A program made the position numbers and the translations under genes. 64,000 bases of DNA from Ezakiella sp. (lineage in GTDB: Bacteria; Bacillota; Clostridia; Tissierellales; Peptoniphilaceae), in the NCBI GenBank assembly GCA_022778715.1, contig JALFRW010000021.1:1-64000 (forward strand), given 5' to 3'. Each line of letters opens with the position of its first letter. Position 1 is the first letter of the stretch. Under the pieces are notes generated by a model, which saw only the letters and a list, made by a program, of their open reading frames with translations, did no database searches and was not told the origin of the DNA. Shown here in pieces: positions 53,701-62,725 of this stretch.

Positions 53701-56197
53701 CGTCAGAATAAGAAACATAACGGTTTCCATCCATCGTCTTGATGTTTAGTTTTATTTGTCCATTATTTTGGATACTGTTAACATCTGGAGTTACAGTTGT
53801 GGTAAATGTTGGACGGCCGTCTTCCACTTCAAATGTGATTGAGCTTGTTGTGGTATCGTATCTTCCGCCTGAACAAGTGATATCAACTGTGTATTCACCT
53901 GGAGTCTTTAAACTGCTTGAGTAAATTGTGAAGTTTGCATTGCCTTGATTGTTTGTATAAGCAGATCTTGCAATCACATTTCCTGTAGGAGTTGTAATTC
54001 TGATCTCAGTTTTTACATATTGTAAAATTCTGTCTTGATTATCAGCAACATTAACCGTGATAACCTGACTTTGATTTGATACTAGAGTTTCGTTTTGAAC
54101 GCTTGGTCTAATAATAAATCCGTTGCCTGACGGTGTTGGAGGTGTGCTTGATTTTACTGTTACCGTTGCATTTCCTGTAACACCTGATCCATCAACTGCT
54201 GTTGCTGTGATTGTTGCAGTTCCAGCTCCTTTTGCAACTACATTTCCGTTTGCATCAACGTCGGCAATCCTTGTGTTTGTGCTGGACCATCTAACTTGTT
54301 TATTAGTAGCATTTGCCGGATAAACTGTTGGCAAAAGTCTCTTTTGTTCGCCAACATTTAGAGTTACAGAGCTTGGATAGATTGAAATGCTCGTAGCTTT
54401 AATTTCGTTAATAACTTCTTTTACATTTAATGTTAATCTGGATGAAACATTTGAGCCGTCCGTTGAACTTGCAGTAACTGTTGCAGTTCCGGCTCTTAAA
54501 GCTTTTAAAACTCCGCCGTTTACTGTTGCAACATTTGTCGGGTAAACGCTATATTTTAAATTCTTATTTTCTGCATCTGCCGGTAAAATTTCAGGATTTA
54601 AATTATATGATGCACCGACTTTTAATTCCAATGGATTTTCGTTAAATCTAATAGAAGTAACTTTTTTAACGGTTGGACTTGGTGCAGTTCCTGCAGGCAC
54701 TGTCATAGCTTTAACACAAACGTTTGAATTATATTTTAAAGTTGTAAAGTCTGTCCAATTTTGTCCGTTGTAAGAAATATAAGATTCTCCACGGTTTGCT
54801 CTTGCCCTTGAAGAATAAAAGTTGATTGGGTTTTCAACCGGAATAGGATAATTGTATCCCGGTGTTGTAAGCTTTACTATAGGAGCAAATAATTGCCCTT
54901 GGCGAACAGTGTATTTTTTAATAGGAACCGTAACATATCCTGCCCATTCTGCCGTACCGGATGCAACAGGTGTCCTATCTAAAAAGCTAACTTGTCCATT
55001 ACCGGATGTCAAATAAATTTCATATCTTGCGCCGTTTGACGGTACATAGAAACCAACTTCATAAACATCTTTGTTGCTGTTGACCGGTCCAAATACGTTT
55101 GCAAAATATGCTGTTTCGCCATTACCGTAGTTAGAAGTCATGCCCAAATAGTCATAGTACCAAATTTCTTCGTTTGGCTTCATATTCTTAAACTTAAAGC
55201 AAGCATTTGTTCTGCCAGCGAATGCGTCATGATATGATACATAATAATATCCGCCCATATATTGCCAATTTGATCCCCAGGAGTTTTTAATAATCCATGC
55301 ACCATCTCCCGGAGGTGTTATACCAAAATTGTAACGACTGAAGTTGTCATCCCAACCCACGATTGTAACTGCGTGATTTGCATATCCTCTGTACCCAGGA
55401 TTGTAACTGCCCATTGTTCTGGAATTGAGATAAGATTCGTCAGCGTTAACTGATGTATAAAGTCCACCATATCTAACGATTGTTTCTTTGATTGCATCCA
55501 TTGAAAAATTGTCAAAACCATTTCTCATGTCCGGAACATTCATGATTTTATCAACGTCTTTAACTCTTCTTAATCCTTGTGGACTTGTAAAACCATAAGG
55601 TGAATACGGTTCGTCTTTTTCGGCGATTGGTCCTGAGCCACGTGTCAAATATGCAGATGCAACTTGCCATGTACCTCCTTGGTCCGGACCCCAGTCATAA
55701 CCATGAGTGTTTCTCAAATTCTTTTCACTAAAATCGGTAACTTCCGGCATAAGAACGGATTCAGCGGAACCATAGGATGCGAATGCCCAACAAGAACCGT
55801 TTGGTCCTTGGTTTCTCATAGCTGTCACGCGATTTAATGCTCTCAAATCATAACTTGCAGGATAATTTCCAACTTTTAATGCTTGGAATTCTTCTTTCAA
55901 ATCATAGTTCGTGTTAACCTTTAACGGGTCAACTCTCAAACCATAATTTTTATCTTCATTAGCAGTTGCTCTAACTCGATTCCATTCAGGATTAATTGGA
56001 GCTTCGTTGCCATAAAGATTGTCCACTAACTCTTCGGGTCTTACATTGCCTTCGAAGACTTCTTCGTCGTTAAAACCTGGAACTACGATATCACCAATTT
56101 CGAGTTCGTCAACTTCTGCGAAGGCTGTAAATGAACTAAAAATTAGCATTACAGTAATTAGTAGACTTGTAACGACACTTAATAGTCTTTTGTTCAT
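50714..56197 (-). CDS. Secreted papain-like protease fused to Ig-like repeats, rhodanese and two thioredoxin-like domains
   Basis: This 1827-aa exported protein has a Sec signal peptide (about 1-28). A C1 papain-like protease domain (about 110-330) has catalytic C136 (GPNGSCWAF), H275 (NHAVTIVGW) and N303 (IKNSWG). Two Big2 domains (about 510-690) and three further Ig-like repeats (about 700-990) follow. A (PVD)n linker leads to a rhodanese with active-site loop CRTQVRSG (C near 1101). Next come an Ig-like repeat, a thioredoxin-like domain with CGAC (near 1320) and cis-Pro TTPNT, two more Ig-like repeats and a second thioredoxin-like domain with CGGC (near 1725). All active-site cysteines are present. 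No SLH or LPXTG anchor is visible. Sulfur or thiol chemistry outside the cell is inferred. Confidence 0.92.
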   Translation of the reverse strand: MNKRLLSVVTSLLITVMLIFSSFTAFAEVDELEIGDIVVPGFNDEEVFEGNVRPEELVDNLYGNEAPINPEWNRVRATANEDKNYGLRVDPLKVNTNYDLKEEFQALKVGNYPASYDLRALNRVTAMRNQGPNGSCWAFASYGSAESVLMPEVTDFSEKNLRNTHGYDWGPDQGGTWQVASAYLTRGSGPIAEKDEPYSPYGFTSPQGLRRVKDVDKIMNVPDMRNGFDNFSMDAIKETIVRYGGLYTSVNADESYLNSRTMGSYNPGYRGYANHAVTIVGWDDNFSRYNFGITPPGDGAWIIKNSWGSNWQYMGGYYYVSYHDAFAGRTNACFKFKNMKPNEEIWYYDYLGMTSNYGNGETAYFANVFGPVNSNKDVYEVGFYVPSNGARYEIYLTSGNGQVSFLDRTPVASGTAEWAGYVTVPIKKYTVRQGQLFAPIVKLTTPGYNYPIPVENPINFYSSRARANRGESYISYNGQNWTDFTTLKYNSNVCVKAMTVPAGTAPSPTVKKVTSIRFNENPLELKVGASYNLNPEILPADAENKNLKYSVYPTNVATVNGGVLKALRAGTATVTASSTDGSNVSSRLTLNVKEVINEIKATSISIYPSSVTLNVGEQKRLLPTVYPANATNKQVRWSSTNTRIADVDANGNVVAKGAGTATITATAVDGSGVTGNATVTVKSSTPPTPSGNGFIIRPSVQNETLVSNQSQVITVNVADNQDRILQYVKTEIRITTPTGNVIARSAYTNNQGNANFTIYSSSLKTPGEYTVDITCSGGRYDTTTSSITFEVEDGRPTFTTTVTPDVNSIQNNGQIKLNIKTMDGNRYVSYSDVKTEITNPDGVVHTSTGRTNYYGTVTYNYSPNNGPIGDYQVKVTASKNGYKDSVGTATFKVTRYISPYSLDLTIAADKEAYDSKERANFTFQVVDGNGKAVSSAPIVITVTGPNNFRTSLTKYTDYYGRASMYIQPNNTMADGQYKITAQVTRYNYEPGNAEYTVTFGNVTPDPVDPVDPVDPVDPVDPVDPVDPVEPEETIYKMIETDEAQKMIEENKGNENFVVFDVRTKAEYNESHIDGVIHHDYYAKDHADFLKTLDKNKTYLLYCRTQVRSGATAEMMKDMGFKKIYWMNGGMTKWLRENRPSVFPEYEKALDLNIQTPNAVYSVNSQVKANVIVTDLEGNYVRKADVTLALKDASGRTVETQNVQSGNTGEAEVVFNKISTQGRYTIEAVASYNDFKKANGLAMFSVGVRDELFTTRETRERNGEYRHLDKTSFEYESLNKNYGKNILQYFVKDANLRDHRLEDLIDPEKKTVLVFGYPGCGACVDMWKAMAPLPHDKYNFIEVVTSVEEDVKSTVDFVDRVLKDLNIEQFKDHIYYDADEKIWASRLGFLTTPNTVVLDENGRLLNIAGALDKDGLYSLLKKTLNLDVEDGGEEPALYNARLDLSFDKPEIKQNERITMTAKLYDMNGNPIRNTNIRYTFEYPNNSYQTGTYDRNTSYSGITNLYFTPDSNTATGTYKITIEVLGDNYIAEKVTKTFEVIGTEPENNVVMNLTFGGTSFKPGQRVNINLYVKDSNGTAIRNEGVKFTFFYPDGKSYEYNKTTSYYGQASITYSPNANEPLGKYTVKAELTGSYSGNATEGTFMLVGNEPNPDPDPDPSNQSLSYNDRYNRGEFNHLTSGDLLPKLKNAYGTNVKGYTLTNMSGQSVTIGSLMDGRRPTVIAMGYPECGGCQGSWKSLVNINKSSFNMVEAMTSGNTYSIDNILNRLGLTQMRPYFHYNARTLFNLISSNYVPCLMYLDKDGNITNLSYFESNAQVLQIVGTIGDTVSK
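53112..53175. repeat. Tandem 9-bp repeat encoding a Pro-Val-Asp linker
   Basis: About seven units of GGATCAACT and close variants encode (PVD)n between the Ig-like repeats and the rhodanese domain. The unit length is a multiple of three, so copy-number change would alter linker length without breaking the frame. Confidence 0.85.
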
Positions 56198-56306
56198 AAT
56201 GTTCTCCTTTCATTATAAAAAACAATTTTTGAGTTAACGTTGGTAAATAAATAATTAAAAAATCAACGTTTTTAAAAATTATTTGAACCACGCTCACTCT
56301 AAAATA

Positions 56307-56335
56307 ATTATATCAGAGTTTTTTCAGCTTTACAA
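56307..56335 (-). promoter_or_regulatory. Promoter of the protease-rhodanese-thioredoxin gene
   Basis: On the minus strand, TTGTAA (56330-56335), a 17-bp spacer and TATAAT (56307-56312) with TGA upstream (extended -10), giving a leader of about 100 nt. The leader holds an AACGTTG/CAACGTT pair (about 56237 and 56265). The rest of 56198-56523 is AT-rich and without genes. Confidence 0.8.
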
Positions 56336-56523
56336 TATATTTAATATAATTTTTTTTAATTTAACACAATTTAAAGATTGTTTGTCTTTACTTTTTAGCT
56401 ATTTATTAAGCTTATCGCTTTATTTGAGTATAAGAGAATAATAGGTATTAAGATAAAATTTTTTTATATTTTACATAGTTTTAACATTCACAATTTATAA
56501 TACAATTAGTATAGAGGTGACTT

Positions 56524-57402
56524 ATGAAATATGCACTAATAGATATCGGAAGTAACTCCATCAGAATGAATGTCTACAATAAAGATAATATTAGAAAAGA
56601 AGTTTTTTCAAAAAAATATATGGCAGGTCTTGCAGACTTTGTAGAAGACGGCAAACTTTCAAAGAAGGGTGAAAAAAAACTTATTAAAGTACTCAGCTCA
56701 CAAAAATTGCTCTTGAATTACTTACCCATAGACGACGTATATGTGTTTGCAAGTGCATCACTTAGAAATGTAGAAAACGGAGAAGAAATTGCAAAAAAAA
56801 TAAAAAAAGAACTGAATTTAAATGTAGATATAATCTCTGCCGAAAAAGAGGCTTATTACGGCGTGCTTGGAGTGATGGAAAAATACGACTTTAAAAAATT
56901 TTACGCAGTTGACATAGGTGGAGGCAGTACCGAGTTTACTTATGTTAAAGATGGCAATATAAAGGACGGAAAATATTTAAAAATCGGTTCTTTGTCACTA
57001 TTTAGAGATTATGTTGAAAACATCGTGCCAAACGACCGGGAACTGGAAAATATCTATAACAAAATTGACGAAGAAATGGGTGAAGTTGACGTAAAAACGG
57101 ATATTCTCGTATCAACGGGCGGTACTGCAAGAGCCATCGGTAATATTTTAGAAGAAATTCGCGGCGGCTCAAATGAGTTTTACAATATAGAAGAAGTCGC
57201 AGATTTTATTAGCAAGATGAAATCAAGAAACAATAAGACCATGCTTCACACAATTATGGTTGTACCGGAAAGACTTCACACTATCACAACCGGTGCAGCG
57301 ATTTTATACAGTATAATGGAAAAACTTGGTGTCCAAACGACTTATGTTTCAAAATACGGAGTTAGAGAAGGTTATTTAAAAGAAAAAATTAAGGAGAATT
57401 GA
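56524..57402 (+). CDS. ppx: Exopolyphosphatase/GppA family phosphatase
   Basis: This 292-aa protein has the Ppx/GppA ASKHA fold. Phosphate loop 1 is in ALIDIGSNSIRMNVY, the AEKEAYYGVLGV catalytic segment follows, phosphate loop 2 is in AVDIGGGSTEF, and STGGTARAIG marks the second domain. It lacks the long C-terminal HD-like domain of E. coli Ppx, giving the short form. The gene ends 1 bp before ppk, so polyphosphate degradation and synthesis are encoded together. Start ATG follows GAGGTG. GppA-type pppGpp hydrolysis is an alternative or second activity. Confidence 0.92.
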   Translation: MKYALIDIGSNSIRMNVYNKDNIRKEVFSKKYMAGLADFVEDGKLSKKGEKKLIKVLSSQKLLLNYLPIDDVYVFASASLRNVENGEEIAKKIKKELNLNVDIISAEKEAYYGVLGVMEKYDFKKFYAVDIGGGSTEFTYVKDGNIKDGKYLKIGSLSLFRDYVENIVPNDRELENIYNKIDEEMGEVDVKTDILVSTGGTARAIGNILEEIRGGSNEFYNIEEVADFISKMKSRNNKTMLHTIMVVPERLHTITTGAAILYSIMEKLGVQTTYVSKYGVREGYLKEKIKEN

Positions 57403-57403
57403 C

Positions 57404-59545
57404 ATGGAAGTGTATATGCAAAACAGGGAGTTAAGCTGGTTAAATTTTAATCAAAGAGTTTTGGAAGAGGCAACTGATGAAAACACACCTACTTTAGAAA
57501 GATTTAAGTTTATTTCTATTTTTACTTCAAATTTAGATGAGTTTTTTATGGTTAGAGTCGGCTCGATTTTTGACATTATGAAATCGAACAATAAATATGT
57601 GGACAGAAAATCCGGGATGACTGCAAAAGAACAGTTAGATGAGATATACAGAGTCATGCCAAACTTCTACGAAATGCGCGACAGAATATATAGAGATGTT
57701 ATTGCAGAACTCGAAAAATATAATATAAACAATAGAAATGTGAAAACTTTAAACGAAGAAGAAAGAGTCTATGTTAGAAAATTCTATCACGAAGAAATAG
57801 AACCGTTAATTTCTGCTCAAATTGTAGATTCTTCTCATCCCTTTCCTTTTTTGGAAAACAAAAAGCTCTATATTATAACTGAAATGACCGACAAAGACGG
57901 CAATTTTGTACACGGACTTGTGCCAATTTCAGACGTGTTCGAAAGATATTTATCTCTTCCCGGGGACGGATTTAACTACATTAGAATTGAAAAAGTTATA
58001 GAACACTATGTGCCGGAAATTTTTCAAAACTATAATGTAACAGACCAAGCGCTTATTTCTGTGACTAGAAACTTCGATTTTGAAACCGAAAGCGAAATTG
58101 AAGAAGAAATTGCAGACTACAAGGCCTTTATGAAAAAAGTTTTGAAAAAAAGACAAAGGCAGGAAGCCGTTAGACTGGAAGTTTCAAACAAAAAATCGGC
58201 TTCAGTTATGGAGTTTTTGAAAAAAGAATTGGGAATAACGGATGAAATGATATTCTTAACAAAGGCTCCGATCAACATGAAATATGTTTATGGCTTAACA
58301 GATATAATTCCAACAGCTCTTATCAAAAAAATTTCATACAAAGAATTTGAACCCGTAAAAAGATATAGTCTTGAATGCGGCTCAATCATTAAAAAAATTG
58401 AGAAAAAGGACATTCTTTTAAGCTATCCATACGATGATATGGACTCTTTTCTGGATTTAATTAAAGAAGCTGCCCAAAATAAAAAAACTCTTTCGATTAA
58501 AATAACCATATATCGCCTGGCAAAAAATTCAAAACTGGTAGAATACCTTAAAAAAGCGTGCGAAAACGGCATAGAAGTAACGGCTTTGATGGAATTAAAA
58601 GCACGTTTTGACGAAGAAAACAATATCAATTATTCTGAAGAACTATATCAAAGCGGCTGCAACATAATGTACGGCTTTGAAGAATACAAAACTCACTCCA
58701 AACTCTGCCTTATTACCTACAAAGACGAGCTTGGAAACATCAAATATATCACGCAAATCGGTACGGGAAACTATAACGAATACACGTCAAAAATATATAC
58801 CGACTTTTCTCTCATGACAGCAAACGAAGAAATTGCACTTGATGCAAATGATTTCTTTAAAAATATTTCGATGGGTAAACTAAACGGTAAATATCTACAC
58901 CTACTGCAATCTCCTTCCACTTTGAAGTCAAGACTTTTAAAAGAAATGGACGAAGAAATCAAAAAGAGTAAAAACGGTTACATTCGTTGTAAAATGAATT
59001 CTCTAACAGACTACGAATTTTTGGAGAAATTTAGTGAAGCTTCGAGAAATCAAGTAAAAACCGACTTAATTATCCGTGGAATTTGTTGTCTAATCCCGGG
59101 TATCATGGGCTACACTGAAAACGTGCACGTTTACTCGCTCGTGGGAAGATTTTTGGAACACTCCAGAGTTTACCAATTTGGCACGGGTGAGAATGTGAGA
59201 TTATATATTTCAAGTGCGGACCTTATGACCAGAAATACAGAAAAACGTGTTGAAATTGCAGCTCCGGTGTACGACAACGATGCAAAAAAAAGAATTATAG
59301 ATTATCTGGACATACAAATGAAAGACAATGTAAAACGCAGAATTTTAATCAGCTCAAAAAATTATATAAAACCTGAAATTCAGGATAAACCATTTATTGC
59401 CGTTAATTATTTTATGGATGAAGCAATACAGGAAAGAACTAAACTACTTGAAGAAAAGAATAAACAATTTAATCATAAGAATAACGAAATATCCAAAAAC
59501 CAGAAAAAAGCAAAAAGTCTTTTAGACTGGTTTAAGAAAAAGTAG
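57404..59545 (+). CDS. ppk1: Polyphosphate kinase 1
   Basis: This 713-aa enzyme makes polyphosphate from ATP. It starts with the PPK1 N-terminal motif NRELSWLNFNQRVLEEA, then LERFKFISIFTSNLDEFFMVRVG. The phospho-histidine is in EYKTHSKLCLIT (near residue 430), with the arginine-bearing ALMELKARFDEENN before it and a second phospholipase-D-like half (VYQFGTGENVRLYISSADLMTRN) after. Full family length. The first ATG (57404) is chosen because AAGGAG lies 7 nt before it. Translation is probably coupled to ppx. Confidence 0.95.
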   Translation: MEVYMQNRELSWLNFNQRVLEEATDENTPTLERFKFISIFTSNLDEFFMVRVGSIFDIMKSNNKYVDRKSGMTAKEQLDEIYRVMPNFYEMRDRIYRDVIAELEKYNINNRNVKTLNEEERVYVRKFYHEEIEPLISAQIVDSSHPFPFLENKKLYIITEMTDKDGNFVHGLVPISDVFERYLSLPGDGFNYIRIEKVIEHYVPEIFQNYNVTDQALISVTRNFDFETESEIEEEIADYKAFMKKVLKKRQRQEAVRLEVSNKKSASVMEFLKKELGITDEMIFLTKAPINMKYVYGLTDIIPTALIKKISYKEFEPVKRYSLECGSIIKKIEKKDILLSYPYDDMDSFLDLIKEAAQNKKTLSIKITIYRLAKNSKLVEYLKKACENGIEVTALMELKARFDEENNINYSEELYQSGCNIMYGFEEYKTHSKLCLITYKDELGNIKYITQIGTGNYNEYTSKIYTDFSLMTANEEIALDANDFFKNISMGKLNGKYLHLLQSPSTLKSRLLKEMDEEIKKSKNGYIRCKMNSLTDYEFLEKFSEASRNQVKTDLIIRGICCLIPGIMGYTENVHVYSLVGRFLEHSRVYQFGTGENVRLYISSADLMTRNTEKRVEIAAPVYDNDAKKRIIDYLDIQMKDNVKRRILISSKNYIKPEIQDKPFIAVNYFMDEAIQERTKLLEEKNKQFNHKNNEISKNQKKAKSLLDWFKKK

Positions 59546-59568
59546 CTTTTAGAAGCTACTTTTTTATT
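59537..59568 (+). terminator. Terminator of the ppx-ppk operon
   Basis: A perfect 12-bp stem (59537-59548 with 59553-59564) that overlaps the last ppk codons, followed by T-rich sequence. Confidence 0.9.
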
Positions 59569-60113
59569 GCAATGACTTGTTATCTAAAATTTAAAATATT
59601 GATTGATTATTTTAAGATAATTACCGATCAAGAGTCTGTCATATAACAGCAGTTCTGACCAACAGTCAATAAGCAAGAAATATTTCTTTTTAAATTTCCT
59701 TAATTATAAATGTAGAAATCACGTTGTTTGATTGCGTATTATCATTAATTAAAAGAATTGTTGTGCATCAAAAATAGATAATTAACTAAATTTTACGCAT
59801 AATCTATTGACACCAATTTGTAAATAATGATAAAATAAATCTAACAACAAAAACTTATAAATCTATGAAAGCAAATGTGTTTTTTATAAATAATATTTAA
59901 ATTTTGCTTATTTGTAATATATATTTACAAATTTTGCTATTTTATATATACGGGTGTATGAATTTTAAAAAATTAATAATGAATTTTGAAAAAATCTAAT
60001 ATTCTTAAAATACAATTGAAAAAGTTTTTAAAAATATTTATACAAAACAAATAAAATTTAGTTTTTAAAAATAACGATTTATAAAATTACCAAATTTTTA
60101 AGGGGGAGGTATT
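59569..60113 (+). promoter_or_regulatory. Long AT-rich upstream region of the second papain-like protease, with a candidate promoter
   Basis: No gene is supported in this 545-bp stretch. TTGACA (59807-59812), an 18-bp spacer and TAAAAT (59831-59836) form a candidate promoter. If used, the 5' leader would be about 270 nt, which is long. I saw no recognisable riboswitch in it. Confidence 0.5.
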
Positions 60114-62642
60114 ATGGTAAAGAAAAGTAAATTACTAGCACTGGCTTTGGCCACCGTCATGAGCATGCAACTTCTTGCTCCTTATCATTCTAAGGCAGAC
60201 GCCGTTTCAGTTATAAACGATGAACCTTCTGCGGAACAAACGCTTCCGACAGAGCAAAAGCAAATCGAAACTGTTTACGACGACATCTTGGAAGAAGAAG
60301 TTCCTCTGACAGATGTCCATGAAAATGCACCAGCTGAGGAAGAAACTCTCGAGTTAAGCGAAATTGAAGAGGAATTTAACCCGAATGCTTATGAAGAGGA
60401 TGGACTTATGGTCGCTCCATTAAAAGTTGACACCGCCGTCTCAGGTCCAAGAGTTGGTGTTAGAGCAGCACTGCCAAAGAAGTTTGACTTAAGAGCAACC
60501 GGAATGGTGAGCCCTGTTAAAGACCAAGGACCAAATGGTTCTTGTTGGGCATTCGCAACTTACGGTTCAATGGAATCAATTCTTCTTAGAAGCAAAAAAG
60601 GGTTATTTGACTTTAGTGAAAAGAATTTAAGAAATTTACACGGATTCGACTGGGATGTTAATAAAGGCGGTAACAGAGATATGGCTGCTGCTTATTTAGC
60701 TAGCGGTAAAGGTCCTATCTTAGAAGAAGACGACCCGTATGATCCCGTGATTTCAGTGTCACCATCTAATATCAGAAGAACTATGGATATGGATAAAATC
60801 ATCTATCTTCCAGATGTTGACACAATTGATGACATTGCAAATTTAAAAATTGCAGTTAGTGAATACGGCGGGGTTTATTCCACAGTAAATAATTCTAATT
60901 ATTATGAAAACACAAAGACAAACTCCATGTACAACCCGGGATCAGGTTCTGCAAACCATGCAGTTACGATCGTGGGTTGGGACGACACATTCCCAAGAAC
61001 GGCTTTTACAAAGCCGGCTCCCGGAGACGGTGCTTGGATTTGTAAAAACTCATGGGGCAACAAATATATGGACAACGGTTATTACTATGTTTCATATTTT
61101 GACAAGTTTATCGGTAAATCTCCAACAGTTTTCATTCCAAAGAAAACGGACTTGAGAGGAATCATTCACCAATACGACCCACTAGGAGCAACCAGAAGCG
61201 TTGGATTTAAGGGCGAGGGCTTTATGGCAAACATCTTCGTTTCAAAATACGAAGAGCTATTGCACGAAGTCGGTTTATACAATATTGCAAACCAAACAAG
61301 CTACGAAGTTTATTTGGTTCGTGACGTAAAATCTACTTCAGACCTTACAAACAACAGAATTAAAATCGCTGAAGGGCAATTCCTGTATCCAGGTTACTAC
61401 ACAGTTCCTGTAGAACCTTCTCAATTGAAATCAGGCGAACAATTTGCAATCGTGGTTTATATGAATTCCACCAGATCAAACAACAACACGCCACTTCCAA
61501 TTGAAACCAGAATTCCGGGTTACACTTCAAATGCAAAAGCTATGGAAGGGCAATCTTATTTCTCAAGTAAGGGCACCGGTTGGACAGATTTGATTACAAC
61601 TTTGCCTGATGCAAACTTCTGTGTGAAGGCAATCACCACAACAGGAGACGAAGTGCCGGATAAAGATCTAGACGAAGACGACCACAACACCGATATCACA
61701 ATTGACGGCGAAGTAAAAGTTAGAAGCATTACTTTTGACTCAGGCAGCCAAGGCTTTATTTCCGTCGACAAGAAGGGGATTTTGAGATATACGGTAGCTC
61801 CTGAAAATGCAACTCCTGAATTGGAATTCGGTTCAATGGATGAAAAGACCGCAGTATTTAGAGAAGGCGGAATTTTATATCCGGTTGCTCCCGGAAACAC
61901 AAATGTTTTTATTAAGACAAAAGACGGAAGTATTATTGCGAGATTTAATGTTCAAGTTGTAAACACCGGAATCAGAGTTCCCGGAAGACAACCAATTGAA
62001 ATAATCGGCGATAATGACTACGTTCCGGAACCGGAGCCAGAACCGGAACCGGAAATTCCAGATGATATTAAACCGGAACCGATTGAACCTGAATACGACC
62101 CGACACTTGCACGAGATATATATATGAAGATAGTCAGCGACACAATGGTGGAGGGTACAACTTACGAATTAGAGCCAAAGATTGGCACATTCCCTGAAAC
62201 AGCTAAAAGAGATTTTATTTATTTCTCCGACAATTTGAGCGTTGCAGAAGTTGATCCTCAAGGAAGAATTACTGCAAACTCAATTGGTACTGCAAATATC
62301 AGCGTTATGACAGATAACAATTTGAAGACCGTCTTTAGAATTCGAGTTGTTCCGGATAAGAGTAAACAAGTTATAGAAATCACCAATTTCTACAATTCAG
62401 ATAGAAAAGTCGGAATATTCACATTGTATGCTCAAGCGACAGTTGACGGCAGACCATATAACGGTCCGGGAAAAATCACTGTTACAAGCGGCGAAAGGGT
62501 AAAAGAAGTGACTGTTTATTTCGATGCAGGTCTTGCTAAAGTTAAATTCAACGGATTTAACTTCGGAGTATGGCGTAAAGATTTTAATGCAACACTAGTT
62601 GTAAGAGACAAGATTTCAAAACTTGCATTCTCTTTCAAATAG
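60114..62642 (+). CDS. Secreted papain-like (C1) cysteine protease with Big2-like domains
   Basis: This 842-aa exported protease has a signal peptide (about 1-29), an acidic propeptide-like region (30-110), and a C1 protease domain with C144 (GPNGSCWAF), H282 (NHAVTIVGW) and N312 (CKNSWG). Next are a beta-rich domain also present in its paralogue at 50714-56197 and Big2-like domains (about 540-620 and 690-780) separated by a (PE)n linker. It lacks the rhodanese and thioredoxin parts. The start follows GGGGGAGG. No wall anchor is seen, so it is released or held by the Big2-like region. Substrates are unknown. Confidence 0.92.
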   Translation: MVKKSKLLALALATVMSMQLLAPYHSKADAVSVINDEPSAEQTLPTEQKQIETVYDDILEEEVPLTDVHENAPAEEETLELSEIEEEFNPNAYEEDGLMVAPLKVDTAVSGPRVGVRAALPKKFDLRATGMVSPVKDQGPNGSCWAFATYGSMESILLRSKKGLFDFSEKNLRNLHGFDWDVNKGGNRDMAAAYLASGKGPILEEDDPYDPVISVSPSNIRRTMDMDKIIYLPDVDTIDDIANLKIAVSEYGGVYSTVNNSNYYENTKTNSMYNPGSGSANHAVTIVGWDDTFPRTAFTKPAPGDGAWICKNSWGNKYMDNGYYYVSYFDKFIGKSPTVFIPKKTDLRGIIHQYDPLGATRSVGFKGEGFMANIFVSKYEELLHEVGLYNIANQTSYEVYLVRDVKSTSDLTNNRIKIAEGQFLYPGYYTVPVEPSQLKSGEQFAIVVYMNSTRSNNNTPLPIETRIPGYTSNAKAMEGQSYFSSKGTGWTDLITTLPDANFCVKAITTTGDEVPDKDLDEDDHNTDITIDGEVKVRSITFDSGSQGFISVDKKGILRYTVAPENATPELEFGSMDEKTAVFREGGILYPVAPGNTNVFIKTKDGSIIARFNVQVVNTGIRVPGRQPIEIIGDNDYVPEPEPEPEPEIPDDIKPEPIEPEYDPTLARDIYMKIVSDTMVEGTTYELEPKIGTFPETAKRDFIYFSDNLSVAEVDPQGRITANSIGTANISVMTDNNLKTVFRIRVVPDKSKQVIEITNFYNSDRKVGIFTLYAQATVDGRPYNGPGKITVTSGERVKEVTVYFDAGLAKVKFNGFNFGVWRKDFNATLVVRDKISKLAFSFK

Positions 62643-62725
62643 CTATTAGATTATAACGACTACGGGCATAGTGTTTTAAGATAACCGTAGCGATTATAAT
62701 AAATTTAAAAAGGAGGATTACTAAT

